The notes: a model not told the origin generated them from the sequence alone. A stretch of DNA of 39,719 bases from Haematobacter genomosp. 1 (GCF_002196855.1 NZ_NIPW01000054.1:1-39719); one strand, 5' to 3'; positions 1 through 9,488 are shown, counted from the stretch's first letter. A program made the numbers and translations.

Positions 1-42
1 GGCGGGGCTCCGCCCCACGCCCGCAACCCTGAGGGAATGAAA

Positions 43-351
43 ATGCAAGGTACGAACATCCGTATCCGGCTGAAGGCCTTCGATTACCGCGTCCTGGATG
101 CCTCGACGCAGGAAATCGTGAACACGGCCAAACGGACCGGCGCAACGGTACGGGGCCCGATCCCGCTGCCGAACAAGATCGAGAAGTTCACGGTTCTCCG
201 TGGGCCCCATATCGACAAGAAATCCCGCGATCAGTGGGAGATCCGCACGCACAAGCGGCTCCTCGACATCGTGGACCCGACCCCGCAGACGGTGGACGCG
301 CTGATGAAGCTCGACCTCGCCGCCGGCGTGGACGTCGAGATCAAGGTTTGA
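43..351 (+). CDS. rpsJ: 30S ribosomal protein S10
   Basis: S10 is a small-subunit head protein that also binds NusB in transcription antitermination. The 102-residue product has the family core [12 protein letters not shown] near the N-terminus and [20 protein letters not shown] in the middle. Two in-frame ATGs exist, at 37 and 43. I chose 43 because the GAGGG at 31-35 is 7 nt from it, against 1 nt from the first, and because alphaproteobacterial S10 usually begins with Met-Gln. It is the first gene of the S10 operon here. The operon promoter is not in the window; the first 16 bases are a GC-rich imperfect inverted repeat that could be the end of an upstream terminator. Confidence 0.97.
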   Translation: MQGTNIRIRLKAFDYRVLDASTQEIVNTAKRTGATVRGPIPLPNKIEKFTVLRGPHIDKKSRDQWEIRTHKRLLDIVDPTPQTVDALMKLDLAAGVDVEIKV

Positions 352-364
352 GGGAGCACGAAAG

Positions 365-1195
365 ATGCGCTCTGGAGTGATCGCAAAGAAGCTGGGCATG
401 ACCCGGCTGTTCCTGGAGGACGGGAAGCAGGTTCCGGTGACGGTTCTGCAACTCGATGGTCTTCAGGTCGTGGCGCAGCGCACCGCTGACAAGGACGGCT
501 ACACCGCCGTTCAGCTCGGCGCAGGCGCGGCCAAGGCGAAACGCACGACCGCTGCGATGCGGGGCCATTTCGCGAAAGCGAACGTGGCGCCGAAGCGCAA
601 GGTGGCCGAATTCCGCGTGAGCCCCGACAACCTGATCGAGGTTGGCGAGGAAATCACGGCTGACCACTACTTCGCGGGTCAGTTCGTGGACATCGCCGGC
701 ACCTCTATCGGCAAGGGTTTTGCCGGTGCGATGAAGCGGCACAACTTCGGTGGTCTGCGCGCCTCACACGGTGTGTCGATCAGCCACCGCTCGCACGGTT
801 CGACCGGCCAGTGCCAGGACCCCGGCAAGGTGTTCAAGGGCAAGAAGATGGCTGGCCATCTTGGGGCCGTCCGGGTGACGACGCAGAACCTGCAGGTCAT
901 CAGGACCGACAGCGAGCGTGGTCTCATCATGGTCAAGGGCGCCGTGCCGGGTTCGGCTGGCGGCTGGGTCACGGTGAAGGACGCGGTGAAGAAGCCGGTG
1001 CCGGAGAATGTCATTCTCCCGGCCGCGCTGAAGTCGCATGCCGAGGCCGCGCGCCGCGCTGCCGAGGAAGCTGCCGCTGCGGCGGCTGCCGAAGAGGAAG
1101 CCGCCCGTCTGGCCGCGGCCGAGGCTGAACAGGCTGCCATCGAGGCGGCCGAGATCGAAGCCAAGGCCTCTGACTCGAAGGGGAACGAGGAATGA
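365..1195 (+). CDS. rplC: 50S ribosomal protein L3 with Ala/Glu-rich C-terminal extension
   Basis: L3 binds 23S rRNA and helps start large-subunit assembly. The L3 core runs to about residue 215 and includes the diagnostic stretch [15 protein letters not shown], containing the Gln region methylated by PrmB in relatives. The product is 276 residues, against about 210 in most bacteria. The excess is a C-terminal tail of roughly 60 residues made mostly of Ala and Glu ([20 protein letters not shown]), predicted helical. Its stop overlaps the rplD start (ATGA), suggesting coupled translation. The tail is, as far as I recall, common in Rhodobacterales, but its role is unknown to me. Confidence 0.97.
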   Translation: MRSGVIAKKLGMTRLFLEDGKQVPVTVLQLDGLQVVAQRTADKDGYTAVQLGAGAAKAKRTTAAMRGHFAKANVAPKRKVAEFRVSPDNLIEVGEEITADHYFAGQFVDIAGTSIGKGFAGAMKRHNFGGLRASHGVSISHRSHGSTGQCQDPGKVFKGKKMAGHLGAVRVTTQNLQVIRTDSERGLIMVKGAVPGSAGGWVTVKDAVKKPVPENVILPAALKSHAEAARRAAEEAAAAAAAEEEAARLAAAEAEQAAIEAAEIEAKASDSKGNEE

Positions 1196-1812
1196 AACTC
1201 GACGTGATCAAGCTGGACGCCGGGTCCGCCGGGTCGATCGATCTCGCCGACGAGATCTTCGGCCTCGAGCCCCGCGCCGACATCCTTCACCGGGTGGTGA
1301 ACTGGCAGCGGGCGAAGGCCCAGGCCGGCACCCACTCGGTGCTGGGCAAATCCGACGTGTCGTACTCGACGAAGAAGATCTATCGCCAGAAGGGCACCGG
1401 CGGCGCACGCCACGGCTCCCGCAAGGCGCCGATCTTCCGTCACGGTGGTGTCTACAAGGGCCCGACGCCCCGCAGCCACGCCTTCGACCTGCCGAAGAAA
1501 TTCCGCGCGCTTGGCCTCAAGCACGCGCTTTCGGCGAAGGCGAAGGATGGCAAGCTGGTGGTGATCGACTCCGCGGAACTGGTGGAAGCCAAGACCGCGC
1601 AACTCGCCAAGGCCGCGAAGGATCTCGGCTGGAAGCGCGTGCTCATCATCGACGGCGCAGAGGTCAACGAGAACTTCGCCAAGGCGGCGCGGAACATCGA
1701 AGGCATCGATATCCTGCCGACCATCGGGGCGAACGTCTATGACATCCTGAAGCGTGACACGCTCGTGATCACGAAGGCGGGTGTCGAAGCTCTGGAGGCT
1801 CGCCTGAAATGA
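1192..1812 (+). CDS. rplD: 50S ribosomal protein L4
   Basis: L4 lines part of the peptide exit tunnel and contacts 23S rRNA; in enterobacteria it also represses its own operon. The 206-residue product has the extended-loop signature [19 protein letters not shown] and the following [20 protein letters not shown], both typical of the family. It starts inside the rplC stop (ATGA) and its own stop overlaps the rplW start in the same way, so rplC, rplD and rplW look translationally coupled. The length is normal. Whether L4-mediated autoregulation exists in this lineage cannot be judged here, because the operon leader is outside the window. Confidence 0.97.
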   Translation: MKLDVIKLDAGSAGSIDLADEIFGLEPRADILHRVVNWQRAKAQAGTHSVLGKSDVSYSTKKIYRQKGTGGARHGSRKAPIFRHGGVYKGPTPRSHAFDLPKKFRALGLKHALSAKAKDGKLVVIDSAELVEAKTAQLAKAAKDLGWKRVLIIDGAEVNENFAKAARNIEGIDILPTIGANVYDILKRDTLVITKAGVEALEARLK

Positions 1813-2105
1813 GCGTGAAACCCGAACACTACGACGTGATTCGCAAGCCGATCATCACCGAGAAGGCGACCCTCGCCTCCGAGGCGAATGCGGTGGTCTT
1901 CGAGGTGCGGCGCGACGCGTCCAAGCCCGAGATCAAGGAAGCCGTCGAGACGGTCTTCGGCGTCAAGGTGAAGGCGGTGAACACCACCATCACCAAAGGC
2001 AAGGTCAAGAAGTTCCGCGGCCGCACCGGCGTCCGCTCGGACATCAAGAAGGCCTATGTGACGCTGGAAGAAGGCAACACGATCGACGTTTCCACTGGCC
2101 TCTGA
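1809..2105 (+). CDS. rplW: 50S ribosomal protein L23
   Basis: L23 sits at the tunnel exit and is the docking site for trigger factor and the signal recognition particle. The 98-residue product shows the family opening [16 protein letters not shown] and the central [20 protein letters not shown] rRNA-binding part. Its ATG overlaps the rplD stop. It is followed by an unusually long gap of 181 bp before rplB, genes that are usually close-packed; the gap carries a perfect hairpin, listed separately. Confidence 0.97.
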   Translation: MSVKPEHYDVIRKPIITEKATLASEANAVVFEVRRDASKPEIKEAVETVFGVKVKAVNTTITKGKVKKFRGRTGVRSDIKKAYVTLEEGNTIDVSTGL

Positions 2106-2138
2106 GCCGGGCGTCTGATACGTAGCCGCACGAATCTC

Positions 2139-2164
2139 GTGGCCCCGGACTCTTCCGGGGCCAC
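2139..2164 (+). promoter_or_regulatory. Perfect 10-bp hairpin in the rplW-rplB gap
   Basis: GTGGCCCCGG and CCGGGGCCAC form a perfect stem with a six-base loop. No T-run follows (GCGCTTTCAG), so it is a poor intrinsic terminator. It could be a processing site, a Rho-independent pause or an mRNA stabiliser. A TATAAC hexamer at 2229-2234 might be a -10 element for rplB, but no good -35 lies 17 bp upstream, so I do not call a promoter. Confidence 0.6.
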
Positions 2165-2286
2165 GCGCTTTCAGCAGAAGCGCTGCTTTCATTGCCGAAA
2201 GTGCACTCAGCGGGGATCTTCGGAGCCCTATAACCTCCGGGCCACGGCATTCGGCCGCGCCCGCAAGCAGACGGAAGACAGAAAGC

Positions 2287-3126
2287 ATGGCACTCAAGTC
2301 GTATAAGCCGACGACGCCTGGCCAGCGTGGGCTGGTTCTGATCGACCGTTCGGAGCTTTGGAAAGGACGCCCCGTCAAGTCTCTCACTGAGGGTCTGACG
2401 AAGAACGGCGGCCGGAACAACACCGGACGGATCACGATGCGCCGCAAGGGCGGGGGCGCGAAGCGTCTCTATCGTATCGTGGACTTCAAGCGGACGAAGT
2501 TCGATGTGGCGGCTGTCGTCGAGCGGATCGAATATGACCCGAACCGCACCGCGTTCATCGCACTCGTCAAATATGAAGACGGCGAACAGGCCTACATCCT
2601 CGCGCCCCAGCGTCTTGCCGTGGGTGACAAGGTCGTAGCCGGCGCCAAGACCGATGTGAAGCCGGGCAACGCGATGCCGTTCTCCGGCATGCCGCTCGGC
2701 ACGATCGTGCACAACGTCGAACTGAAGCCCGGCAAGGGCGGTCAGATCGCACGTGCCGCCGGCACCTATGCCCAGTTCGTCGGCCGGGACGGCGGCTATG
2801 CCCAGATCCGCCTCTCCTCGGGCGAGCTGCGCATGGTCCGTCAGGAATGCATGGCCACCGTTGGTGCCGTGTCGAACCCTGACAACTCGAACCAAAACCT
2901 CGGTAAAGCCGGTCGGAACCGCCACCTCGGCATCCGTCCGTCGGTCCGCGGTGTTGCGATGAACCCGATCGACCACCCGCATGGTGGTGGTGAGGGCCGC
3001 ACCTCCGGTGGCCGGACCCCGGTTACCCCGTGGGGCAAGGACACCAAGGGCAAGAAGACCCGCAGCAACAAGGCGACGGACAAATATATCGTCCGGTCGC
3101 GGCATGCGAAGAAAAAGGGGCGCTGA
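2287..3126 (+). CDS. rplB: 50S ribosomal protein L2
   Basis: L2 is needed for subunit joining and supports the peptidyl-transferase centre. The 279-residue product has the conserved C-terminal stretch [20 protein letters not shown], whose His residues are important for activity in model organisms, and the N-terminal [15 protein letters not shown] typical of the family. It starts a tight group rplB-rpsS-rplV-rpsC-rplP with gaps of only 3 to 13 bases, while upstream it is separated from rplW by a hairpin-containing gap. This may be a separately tuned transcript segment. Confidence 0.97.
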   Translation: MALKSYKPTTPGQRGLVLIDRSELWKGRPVKSLTEGLTKNGGRNNTGRITMRRKGGGAKRLYRIVDFKRTKFDVAAVVERIEYDPNRTAFIALVKYEDGEQAYILAPQRLAVGDKVVAGAKTDVKPGNAMPFSGMPLGTIVHNVELKPGKGGQIARAAGTYAQFVGRDGGYAQIRLSSGELRMVRQECMATVGAVSNPDNSNQNLGKAGRNRHLGIRPSVRGVAMNPIDHPHGGGEGRTSGGRTPVTPWGKDTKGKKTRSNKATDKYIVRSRHAKKKGR

Positions 3127-3129
3127 GCC

Positions 3130-3408
3130 ATGTCACGTTCTCTCTGGAAAGGCCCCTTCGTCGACGCCTATGTGCTTCGCAAGGCGGAAAAGTCCCGCGA
3201 GTCCGGGCGGTCGGAAGTCATCAAGATCTGGTCGCGTCGTTCGACCATTCTTCCCCAGTTCGTGGGGCTGACCTTCGGTGTCTACAATGGTCAGAAACAC
3301 ATCCCGGTGAACGTCACCGAGGAGATGATCGGCCAGAAATTCGGTGAATACTCGCCGACGCGGACCTATTACGGTCACGCGGCCGACAAGAAAGCCAAAA
3401 GGAAGTAA
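3130..3408 (+). CDS. rpsS: 30S ribosomal protein S19
   Basis: S19 binds 16S rRNA in the small-subunit head together with S13, near the A-site finger. The 92-residue product begins [11 protein letters not shown] and carries [20 protein letters not shown] and the C-terminal [20 protein letters not shown], all family signatures. It lies 3 bases after rplB and 3 bases before rplV. Confidence 0.97.
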   Translation: MSRSLWKGPFVDAYVLRKAEKSRESGRSEVIKIWSRRSTILPQFVGLTFGVYNGQKHIPVNVTEEMIGQKFGEYSPTRTYYGHAADKKAKRK

Positions 3409-3411
3409 GCC

Positions 3412-3792
3412 ATGGGTCAGGAAAAGAATCCGCGCCGCGTGGCGGAAAATGAGGCGATGGCGAAGCTGCGCATGCTTCGCACCTCGCCGCAGAAACTGAA
3501 TCTCGTCGCGGCGCTCATTCGCGGCAAGAAGGTGGACAAGGCTCTGGCCGACCTCACCTTCTCGCACAAGCGCATCGCCATCGACGTGCGGAAGTGCCTT
3601 CAGTCGGCCATCGCCAACGCCGAGAACAACCACGGGCTCGACGTGGACGAACTGGTCGTCGCGGAAGCCTTCGTCGGCAAGAACATGGTCCTGAAACGCG
3701 GTCGCCCGCGCGCCCGTGGCCGGTTCGGCAAGATCGTGAAACCGTTTTCCGAGCTGACCATCAAGGTGCGGCAAGTCGAGGAGCAAGCGTAA
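3412..3792 (+). CDS. rplV: 50S ribosomal protein L22
   Basis: L22 spans the large-subunit surface and sends a beta-hairpin into the exit tunnel; changes in that hairpin give macrolide resistance in other bacteria. The 126-residue product has the globular part [20 protein letters not shown] and the hairpin region around [20 protein letters not shown]. The TAA stop shares one base with the rpsC ATG (TAATG), suggesting coupling. Confidence 0.97.
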   Translation: MGQEKNPRRVAENEAMAKLRMLRTSPQKLNLVAALIRGKKVDKALADLTFSHKRIAIDVRKCLQSAIANAENNHGLDVDELVVAEAFVGKNMVLKRGRPRARGRFGKIVKPFSELTIKVRQVEEQA

Positions 3793-4508
3793 TGGGTCAG
3801 AAGGTCAACCCGATTGGGATGCGCCTCCAGGTCAACCGCACCTGGGACAGCCGCTGGTTCGCCGACACCAAGGACTACGGCAACCTGCTTCTTGAAGACA
3901 TCAGGATGCGGGAATTCATCCACAAGGAATGCAAGGCTGCCGGCATTTCCAAGGTGGTGATCGAGCGTCCGCACAAGAAGTGCCGCGTCACGATCTATAC
4001 CGCGCGTCCGGGCGTCATCATCGGCAAGAAAGGCGCTGACATCGAGGTTCTTCGCAAGAAGCTCTCGAAGTTCACCGCGTCCGAGCTGCACCTCAACATC
4101 GTTGAAGTGCGTAAGCCGGAGCTTGATGCGCAACTGGTGGCCGAGTCGATCGCCCAGCAGATGGAGCGTCGCGTGTCCTTCCGTCGCGCCATGAAGCGCG
4201 CCGTGCAGAACGCGATGCGCATGGGTGCCCTGGGCATCCGCGTGAACGTCGGGGGCCGTCTTGGCGGCGCCGAGATCGCACGGACCGAATGGTACCGCGA
4301 GGGCCGCGTGCCGCTGCATACGCTGCGCGCCGATATCGACTATGCGACGTCCGAAGCCACGACGCCTTACGGCATCATCGGGGTGAAGGTGTGGATCTTC
4401 AAAGGTGAGATCATGGAGCACGACCCGCAGGCGCACGACCGCCGCGCGATCGAGTCCCAGGATGGTCCCGCCCCGCGTGGTCCGCGCCGTGAGCGTGGCG
4501 ACCGCTGA
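3792..4508 (+). CDS. rpsC: 30S ribosomal protein S3
   Basis: S3 lies at the mRNA entry tunnel and has helicase-supporting basic residues. The 238-residue product starts [20 protein letters not shown] and contains a KH-type RNA-binding domain with the loop [17 protein letters not shown] at about residues 75-92. The C-terminal part has [21 protein letters not shown] chose the ATG that overlaps the rplV stop; an in-frame upstream extension inside rplV is not credible. Confidence 0.97.
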   Translation: MGQKVNPIGMRLQVNRTWDSRWFADTKDYGNLLLEDIRMREFIHKECKAAGISKVVIERPHKKCRVTIYTARPGVIIGKKGADIEVLRKKLSKFTASELHLNIVEVRKPELDAQLVAESIAQQMERRVSFRRAMKRAVQNAMRMGALGIRVNVGGRLGGAEIARTEWYREGRVPLHTLRADIDYATSEATTPYGIIGVKVWIFKGEIMEHDPQAHDRRAIESQDGPAPRGPRRERGDR

Positions 4509-4521
4509 GGAGTAGAACGAG

Positions 4522-4935
4522 ATGCTGCAACCTAAACGGACAAAGTTCCGCAAACAGCACAAGGGCCGTATCCACGGCGAGGCGAAGGGCGGCTTCCTGC
4601 TGAACTTCGGCTCCTTCGGCCTGAAGGCGACCGAGCCGGAGCGGGTCACCGCCCGCCAGATCGAAGCGGCCCGCCGCGCGATCACCCGCCATATGAAACG
4701 TCAGGGCCGGGTCTGGATCCGGATTTTCCCGGACGTTCCGGTCACCTCGAAGCCGACCGAAGTGCGGATGGGTAAAGGCAAGGGCTCCGTCGATTTCTGG
4801 GCCGCCCGCGTCAAGCCCGGCCGGATCATGTTCGAGATCGACGGCGTCAACGAGACGATCGCCCGCGAGGCGCTCCGCCTCGGCGCGATGAAGCTCCCGG
4901 TCACGACCCGCGTCATCGCCCGCGAAGACTGGTAA
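4522..4935 (+). CDS. rplP: 50S ribosomal protein L16
   Basis: L16 organises the A-site side of the large subunit. The 137-residue product has [20 protein letters not shown] at the start and the [20 protein letters not shown] segment, both family signatures. It is the last gene before a hairpin-plus-T-run terminator and an unrelated hydrolase gene; in most bacteria rpmC follows directly, so the classical S10 operon is broken here. Confidence 0.97.
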   Translation: MLQPKRTKFRKQHKGRIHGEAKGGFLLNFGSFGLKATEPERVTARQIEAARRAITRHMKRQGRVWIRIFPDVPVTSKPTEVRMGKGKGSVDFWAARVKPGRIMFEIDGVNETIAREALRLGAMKLPVTTRVIAREDW

Positions 4936-4957
4936 GACTTCGCCACTGCATTAAGTG

Positions 4958-4990
4958 AAGGGCCTCCCTGAGCGGGGGGCCTTTTGCATT
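4958..4990 (+). terminator. Rho-independent terminator after rplP
   Basis: AAGGGCCTCCC pairs with GGGGGGCCTTT, including two G-T wobbles, around a short TGAGC loop, and TTTTGCATTT follows. It lies 22 bases after the rplP stop and just before the hydrolase start, so it should limit read-through from the first ribosomal block into the hydrolase gene. Confidence 0.7.
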
Positions 4991-5000
4991 TGGGGGGCTG

Positions 5001-5750
5001 ATGGAACATCGGGTGTCATCTGGCGGGGCGCTGCTGCATATCGCAGAGCGCGGTGCTCCTGAGGGAAGGGCGATGCTGTTCCTTCACGGGGGTCTCGGCG
5101 CGCTGCGGGAGATGGCGCCTCTGGCGGCGGAATTCCCAAAGGCGCGGTGTTTGCTGATGGATACGCGCGGACATGGCGCGTCCTTGCTGGGGCAGGGCAG
5201 GCTCACCTATCAGCACCTTGCCGACGATGCCGTGGCGGTGATCTCGGCGCTTGGGCTGGAGCGCCCCCTGGTCATCGGGCATAGCGATGGTGGTGTGATC
5301 GCATTGGAGCTCGCGGCTCGCGGACCGTCGCTGGCGGGGGTTGTGAGCATCGGCGGCAGTGTCGCGCCGCCTCCGCCAGAGGCCGCGGCGAAGTTTTTCC
5401 TGCCGCTCACCGCAGAATTCTGGCGCAACCGCTTCCCGGAAGATGTCGCCAGCTATGAGGCGGAAAACCCCACGCCCGATTTTAAGCGGCTCTTCGATCT
5501 GGTCAAGGCGTTGTGGCTGGACGGTGGTCCGGGGAATTACCCGGTGGGCATCGAGCGGATCGCGCTGCCGGTGCTGATCCTGAACGGCGACGCGGACGAA
5601 CTCGTCTCCCGGCAGGAGACGGTTGCCCTCGCCGAGGCGATACCTGGTGCGGCGTTGGCGTTGATCCCTTATGCCGGGCACATGGTGCATATGGAGCAGC
5701 CGGGGCTCGTCGCGCACGCCATCCGGGCGATGCTGGACCGGCTGGCATAA
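5001..5750 (+). CDS. Alpha/beta-fold hydrolase inserted in the ribosomal cluster
   Basis: This is a 249-residue alpha/beta hydrolase. FLHGGLG at about 27-33 is the oxyanion-hole loop, GHSDGG at 93-98 is the nucleophile elbow with Ser95, DADELVS holds the likely acidic residue, and [10 protein letters not shown] near the C-terminus holds the catalytic His. MDTRGHGAS is also typical. The substrate is unknown; esterases, lactonases and C-C hydrolases share this pattern. A GGGGGG run just upstream serves as ribosome-binding site. There is no signal peptide, so it is cytoplasmic. It sits between rplP and rpmC, with a terminator before it and a 148-base gap after it, and has no functional link to its neighbours that I can see. 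Confidence 0.9.
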   Translation: MEHRVSSGGALLHIAERGAPEGRAMLFLHGGLGALREMAPLAAEFPKARCLLMDTRGHGASLLGQGRLTYQHLADDAVAVISALGLERPLVIGHSDGGVIALELAARGPSLAGVVSIGGSVAPPPPEAAAKFFLPLTAEFWRNRFPEDVASYEAENPTPDFKRLFDLVKALWLDGGPGNYPVGIERIALPVLILNGDADELVSRQETVALAEAIPGAALALIPYAGHMVHMEQPGLVAHAIRAMLDRLA

Positions 5751-5773
5751 CTTTTCCTTGCCCCCACCGCCTT

Positions 5774-5815
5774 CTTCCTGTAGGAAGCCGCATCCGCGAG
5801 TCCGGGGTTCCCGGA
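5774..5815 (+). other. Two small hairpins upstream of rpmC
   Basis: CTTCC-TGTA-GGAAG (5774-5787) and TCCGGG-GTT-CCCGGA (5801-5815) lie in the 148-base gap between the hydrolase and rpmC. Neither is followed by a T-run. A promoter for the rpmC block would be expected in this gap, but I could not pick a convincing -35/-10 pair. Confidence 0.4.
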
Positions 5816-5898
5816 ATCGTCGGTACCTCATTGATCCACCGGGTTGCAGGTCACCCTTGCAGAAGGGGCCGTCCGGTGATTGTGAAAGGAAAAAGGCG

Positions 5899-6102
5899 AT
5901 GAGCGCCCAAGAACTCAGCAGCAAGACCCCGGACCAACTCCGGGACGAGCTGGTCGCACTGAAGAAGGAGGCGTTTAACCTCCGTTTCCAGAAGGCGACC
6001 GGCCAGCTCGAAAACACCGCCCGCATCCGGCAGGTCCGCCGTGACGCCGCGCGCGTGAAGACCATTCTGAACCAGAAAGCCGCTGCTGCGGCGGCGAACT
6101 GA
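5899..6102 (+). CDS. rpmC: 50S ribosomal protein L29
   Basis: L29 lies beside L23 at the tunnel exit. The 67-residue product contains [20 protein letters not shown] and the conserved [16 protein letters not shown] chose the ATG at 5899, preceded by AAAGGA and AAAAAGG, over upstream in-frame starts; the upstream reading has no L29 similarity. The C-terminal Ala run is a minor oddity. It opens the block running to rpmD. Confidence 0.96.
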   Translation: MSAQELSSKTPDQLRDELVALKKEAFNLRFQKATGQLENTARIRQVRRDAARVKTILNQKAAAAAAN

Positions 6103-6112
6103 GGATCACGAG

Positions 6113-6352
6113 ATGCCCAAACGTATCCTGCAAGGCACCGTCACCTCTGACAAGAACGATCAGACGATCACCGTCCTGGTCGAGCGCCGCTTCACGCACC
6201 CCGTGATGAAGAAGACGGTTCGGAAGTCGAAGAAATACCGCGCCCATGACGCGGAGAACCAGTTCAAGGTCGGCGACAGCGTTCGTATCGAGGAATGCGC
6301 GCCGATTTCGAAGACGAAACGCTGGACGGTCGTGAGCGACGCTCAGGCTTGA
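6113..6352 (+). CDS. rpsQ: 30S ribosomal protein S17
   Basis: S17 is an OB-fold primary binding protein of the small-subunit body. The 79-residue product shows [20 protein letters not shown] and the [19 protein letters not shown] signature near the C-terminus. It lies 10 bases after rpmC and 64 bases before rplN; that gap has only a weak GC hairpin. Confidence 0.97.
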   Translation: MPKRILQGTVTSDKNDQTITVLVERRFTHPVMKKTVRKSKKYRAHDAENQFKVGDSVRIEECAPISKTKRWTVVSDAQA

Positions 6353-6416
6353 GCCAGATACATCGAAACCCTGGGGCGGCGGCTGATAACCGTCCCCAAA
6401 GGTCGGGAGTAACCCA

Positions 6417-6785
6417 ATGATCCAGATGCAGACCAATCTGGATGTCGCTGACAACTCCGGCGCTCGCCGGGTGCAGTGCATCAAGGTTCTGGGCGGCTCG
6501 CATCGGCGGTATGCCTCCGTGGGCGACATCATCGTGGTGTCGGTCAAGGAAGCCATTCCGCGCGGTCGCGTGAAGAAAGGTGACGTTCGCAAGGCCGTCG
6601 TCGTTCGCACCGCCAAGGAAGTCCGCCGTGAAGACGGCACCTCCATCCGTTTTGACCGCAATGCGGCCGTCATCCTGAACAACCAGGGTGAACCGGTCGG
6701 TACGCGTATCTTCGGGCCGGTGGTGCGTGAGCTTCGCGCGAAAAACTTCATGAAAATCATCAGCCTCGCGCCGGAGGTGCTGTGA
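6417..6785 (+). CDS. rplN: 50S ribosomal protein L14
   Basis: L14 sits at the subunit interface and is the target of the silencing factor RsfS in many bacteria. The 122-residue product begins [20 protein letters not shown] and carries the family signature around [20 protein letters not shown]. Its TGA stop shares a base with the rplX ATG (TGATG). Confidence 0.97.
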   Translation: MIQMQTNLDVADNSGARRVQCIKVLGGSHRRYASVGDIIVVSVKEAIPRGRVKKGDVRKAVVVRTAKEVRREDGTSIRFDRNAAVILNNQGEPVGTRIFGPVVRELRAKNFMKIISLAPEVL

Positions 6786-7090
6786 TGGCCGCCAAGCTGA
6801 AAAAGGGCGACAAGGTCGTCGTGCTCACCGGCAAGGACAAGGGCAAGCAGGGTGAGATCACCCAGGTTCTCCCCAAAGAGAACAAGGCCGTTGTCGATGG
6901 CGTGAACATCGTCATCCGCCACACCCGCCAGTCGCAGGCAAGCCAGGGTGGCCGGATCCCGAAAGCGGCTCCGATCCAACTCTCCAACCTCGCGCTGCTG
7001 GACACCAACGGCAAGGCTACCCGCGTCGGCTTCCGCTTCGAAGACGGCAAGAAGGTGCGCTTCGCCAAGACCACCGGGGAGGCGATCTGA
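6785..7090 (+). CDS. rplX: 50S ribosomal protein L24
   Basis: L24 is one of the two assembly-initiating large-subunit proteins. The 101-residue product has a KOW-type segment, [20 protein letters not shown], at the N-terminus and [20 protein letters not shown] in the middle. An in-frame GTG sits one codon upstream at 6782, but the ATG at 6785 gives the usual MAAKLKKGD start and couples to the rplN stop. Confidence 0.97.
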   Translation: MAAKLKKGDKVVVLTGKDKGKQGEITQVLPKENKAVVDGVNIVIRHTRQSQASQGGRIPKAAPIQLSNLALLDTNGKATRVGFRFEDGKKVRFAKTTGEAI

Positions 7091-7650
7091 TGCTTGACGC
7101 TGCGAACTACACCCCGCGCCTCAAGACGCTCTACAAGGAAACGGTGCGTGCCGCTCTGAAGGAGGAATTCTCCTACAAGAACGACATGCAGATCCCTCGG
7201 CTCGACAAGATCGTGCTGAACATGGGCGTCGGCGAAGCCGTCAAGGACACCAAGAAGGTCAAGCAGGCCGCCGAGGAGCTGTCGCTCATCGCCGGTCAGA
7301 AGGCTGTCATCACGCATGCCAAGAAGTCGATCGCCGGCTTCCGCGTCCGTGAGGAAATGCCGCTCGGCACCAAGGTGACCCTCCGTGGCGACCGGATGTA
7401 CGAATTCCTCGACCGGCTGATCACGATCGCGCTTCCCCGCGTTCGCGACTTCCGCGGCGTCAAGGGTTCGTCCTTCGACGGCCGTGGCAACTACGCCATG
7501 GGCCTGAAGGAGCACATCGTGTTCCCCGAGATCAACTTCGACAAGGTCGATGAGGTTCTCGGCATGGACATCATCATCTGCACCACCGCGGCGACCGACG
7601 CGGAAGCGAAGGCGCTGCTGAAGCAATTCAGCATGCCCTTCAACAGCTGA
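7090..7650 (+). CDS. rplE: 50S ribosomal protein L5
   Basis: L5 binds 5S rRNA and contacts the P-site tRNA and S13. The 186-residue product has [20 protein letters not shown] and the [20 protein letters not shown] segment of the family. The first base of its ATG is the last base of the rplX stop (TGATG). The length is normal for the group. Confidence 0.97.
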   Translation: MLDAANYTPRLKTLYKETVRAALKEEFSYKNDMQIPRLDKIVLNMGVGEAVKDTKKVKQAAEELSLIAGQKAVITHAKKSIAGFRVREEMPLGTKVTLRGDRMYEFLDRLITIALPRVRDFRGVKGSSFDGRGNYAMGLKEHIVFPEINFDKVDEVLGMDIIICTTAATDAEAKALLKQFSMPFNS

Positions 7651-7672
7651 TCGCGCGAGGAGACTGAAACAC

Positions 7673-7978
7673 ATGGCCAAGAAATCCATGGTCGAACGTC
7701 AGAAGAAGCGCGAGAAGCTGGTGGCGCAATACGCCTCCAAGCGCGCGGCTCTGAAGACCGTCATCGCCAATGAGGAGCTGCCGATGGAGCAGCGCTTCAA
7801 GGCTTCGCTGAAACTTGCGGAACTTCCGCGCAACTCCTCGGCCACGCGGCTTCACAACCGCTGCCAGCTGACGGGTCGCCCGAAGGCCTACTACCGCAAG
7901 CTGAAAATGTCCCGGATCATGCTCCGCGAACTGGCCTCCTTCGGCCAGATCCCGGGCATGGTGAAATCGAGCTGGTAA
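7673..7978 (+). CDS. rpsN: 30S ribosomal protein S14 (zinc-independent form)
   Basis: S14 is a late-assembling head protein. The 101-residue product is the long form without a zinc-binding CxxC pair: only one Cys is seen, in [14 protein letters not shown]-type context. The C-terminal [18 protein letters not shown] is the family signature. It lies 22 bases after rplE and 10 before rpsH. Confidence 0.97.
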   Translation: MAKKSMVERQKKREKLVAQYASKRAALKTVIANEELPMEQRFKASLKLAELPRNSSATRLHNRCQLTGRPKAYYRKLKMSRIMLRELASFGQIPGMVKSSW

Positions 7979-7988
7979 GGAGGTCGCG

Positions 7989-8387
7989 ATGTCTGTGAAC
8001 GATCCTATCGGCGATATGCTGACCCGTATCCGCAACGCGCAGATGCGTGGCAAATCCACCGTCAGCACGCCTGCCTCCAAGCTCCGCGCCTGGGTGCTCG
8101 ACGTGCTCCGCGACGAGGGCTACATCCGGGGTTATGAGCGCGCGACGACCGAAAAAGGTCTCGACGAGCTGGTGATCAGCCTGAAGTACTTCGAGGGCAC
8201 TCCGGTCATCCGCGAACTGAAGCGGGTGTCGAAGCCAGGTCGGCGGGTGTACATGGCGGTGAACGATCTGCCGTCTCCGCGTAATGGCCTCGGCGTGTCG
8301 ATCGTCTCGACGCCCAAGGGCGTGATGTCGGATACGGCTGCGCGCACCGCCAATGTTGGCGGCGAAGTGCTCTGCACTGTGTTCTGA
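7989..8387 (+). CDS. rpsH: 30S ribosomal protein S8
   Basis: S8 is a primary 16S rRNA-binding protein and represses the spc operon in enterobacteria. The 132-residue product has [20 protein letters not shown] at the start and the C-terminal signature [20 protein letters not shown]. Strong AAGGAGG lies just upstream of the ATG, overlapping the end of rpsN. Confidence 0.97.
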   Translation: MSVNDPIGDMLTRIRNAQMRGKSTVSTPASKLRAWVLDVLRDEGYIRGYERATTEKGLDELVISLKYFEGTPVIRELKRVSKPGRRVYMAVNDLPSPRNGLGVSIVSTPKGVMSDTAARTANVGGEVLCTVF

Positions 8388-8397
8388 GGAGTAGGCA

Positions 8398-8931
8398 ATG
8401 TCTCGTATTGGGAAAAAACCGGTCGAGCTGCCGAAGGGGGTTACCGCCTCCGTTTCCGGTCAGACGATCGAAGTGAAGGGCCCGAAGGGCACGCGCAGCT
8501 TCACCGCGACCGACGATGTGTCGATCACGGTCGAAGACAACCTGGTGAAAGTCCAGCCGCGCGGCCTGTCCAAGCGGGCGCGCGCGCAGTGGGGCATGTC
8601 CCGCACGATGGTGTCGAACCTCGTGCAGGGCGTGACCACGGGCTTCAAGAAGGAACTGGAAATCAACGGCGTGGGTTACCGCGCCGCGATGACCGGCAAC
8701 GTCCTGAAGCTCTCGCTGGGCTACAGCCACGAAGTGAACTTCGAAGTGCCGCAAGGCGTGACGATCACCGCTCCGAAACAGACGGAGATCGTTGTCGAAG
8801 GCATGGATCAGCAGCTCGTCGGTCAGGTCGCGGCCAATATCCGCGAATGGCGTTCCCCGGAGCCCTACAAGGGCAAGGGGATCAAGTACAAAGACGAGTA
8901 CATCTTCCGTAAGGAAGGCAAGAAGAAGTAA
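8398..8931 (+). CDS. rplF: 50S ribosomal protein L6
   Basis: L6 lies near the factor-binding site of the large subunit. The 177-residue product has two similar halves: an N-terminal [20 protein letters not shown] and a C-terminal segment with the signature [20 protein letters not shown]. The spacing to rpsH is 10 bases and to rplR 11 bases. Confidence 0.97.
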   Translation: MSRIGKKPVELPKGVTASVSGQTIEVKGPKGTRSFTATDDVSITVEDNLVKVQPRGLSKRARAQWGMSRTMVSNLVQGVTTGFKKELEINGVGYRAAMTGNVLKLSLGYSHEVNFEVPQGVTITAPKQTEIVVEGMDQQLVGQVAANIREWRSPEPYKGKGIKYKDEYIFRKEGKKK

Positions 8932-8942
8932 GGACGCAACAG

Positions 8943-9302
8943 ATGGCGAACACAAAGCGAGAGCTGTTCCTGAAGCGCCGCCTGCGCGTCCGGAACAAAC
9001 TGCGGGCCCAGGCCAATGGGCGTCTGCGCCTGTCGGTCCACCGCTCGTCGAAGAATATCAGCGTTCAGCTGATCGACGACGTGAAGGGCGTGACCGTGGC
9101 GGCTGCCTCGACCCTCGAAAAGGATCTGGGGCTCTTCGGCAAGAACAACGTCGAAGCGGCAGGCAAGATCGGTGCGACGATTGCCGAGCGGGCCAAGAAA
9201 GCCGGTGTGGAGGAAGTTTACTTCGACCGCGGCGGTTTCCTGTTCCACGGCAAGATCAAGGCGCTTGCCAACGCGGCCCGCGAGGGCGGCCTGAAGTTCT
9301 GA
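8943..9302 (+). CDS. rplR: 50S ribosomal protein L18
   Basis: L18 binds 5S rRNA with L5 and L25. The 119-residue product starts [20 protein letters not shown], has the [20 protein letters not shown] strand pair and ends [20 protein letters not shown], a family signature. It is followed by a 186-base gap with two strong hairpins before rpsE, where most bacteria have only a few bases. Confidence 0.97.
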   Translation: MANTKRELFLKRRLRVRNKLRAQANGRLRLSVHRSSKNISVQLIDDVKGVTVAAASTLEKDLGLFGKNNVEAAGKIGATIAERAKKAGVEEVYFDRGGFLFHGKIKALANAAREGGLKF

Positions 9303-9308
9303 TGTCGT

Positions 9309-9366
9309 CTCCCGCCACCGCGGGAGGGACCGGAAATGGTACGCCGTGCCTTCAGGGCACGGCGTA
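9309..9366 (+). promoter_or_regulatory. Tandem hairpins between rplR and rpsE
   Basis: Two perfect inverted repeats follow the rplR stop: CTCCCGC-CACC-GCGGGAG (9309-9326) and an 11-bp stem TACGCCGTGCC / GGCACGGCGTA around TTCAG (9340-9366). Neither has a T-run, so they look like processing or stability elements or Rho-related structures rather than intrinsic terminators. The remaining 120 bases to rpsE hold no clear gene. Confidence 0.6.
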
Positions 9367-9488
9367 TGTCTGACGGAAGTGAAGGCGGCGCCTGACGCGT
9401 CGCCTCGATGATCCGGAGATGCGGCCCGCCGCACCGACCTGGATTGAATCAGCCGGGCCATCATGCCCCCTGAAAGAAGGAATGCCGT

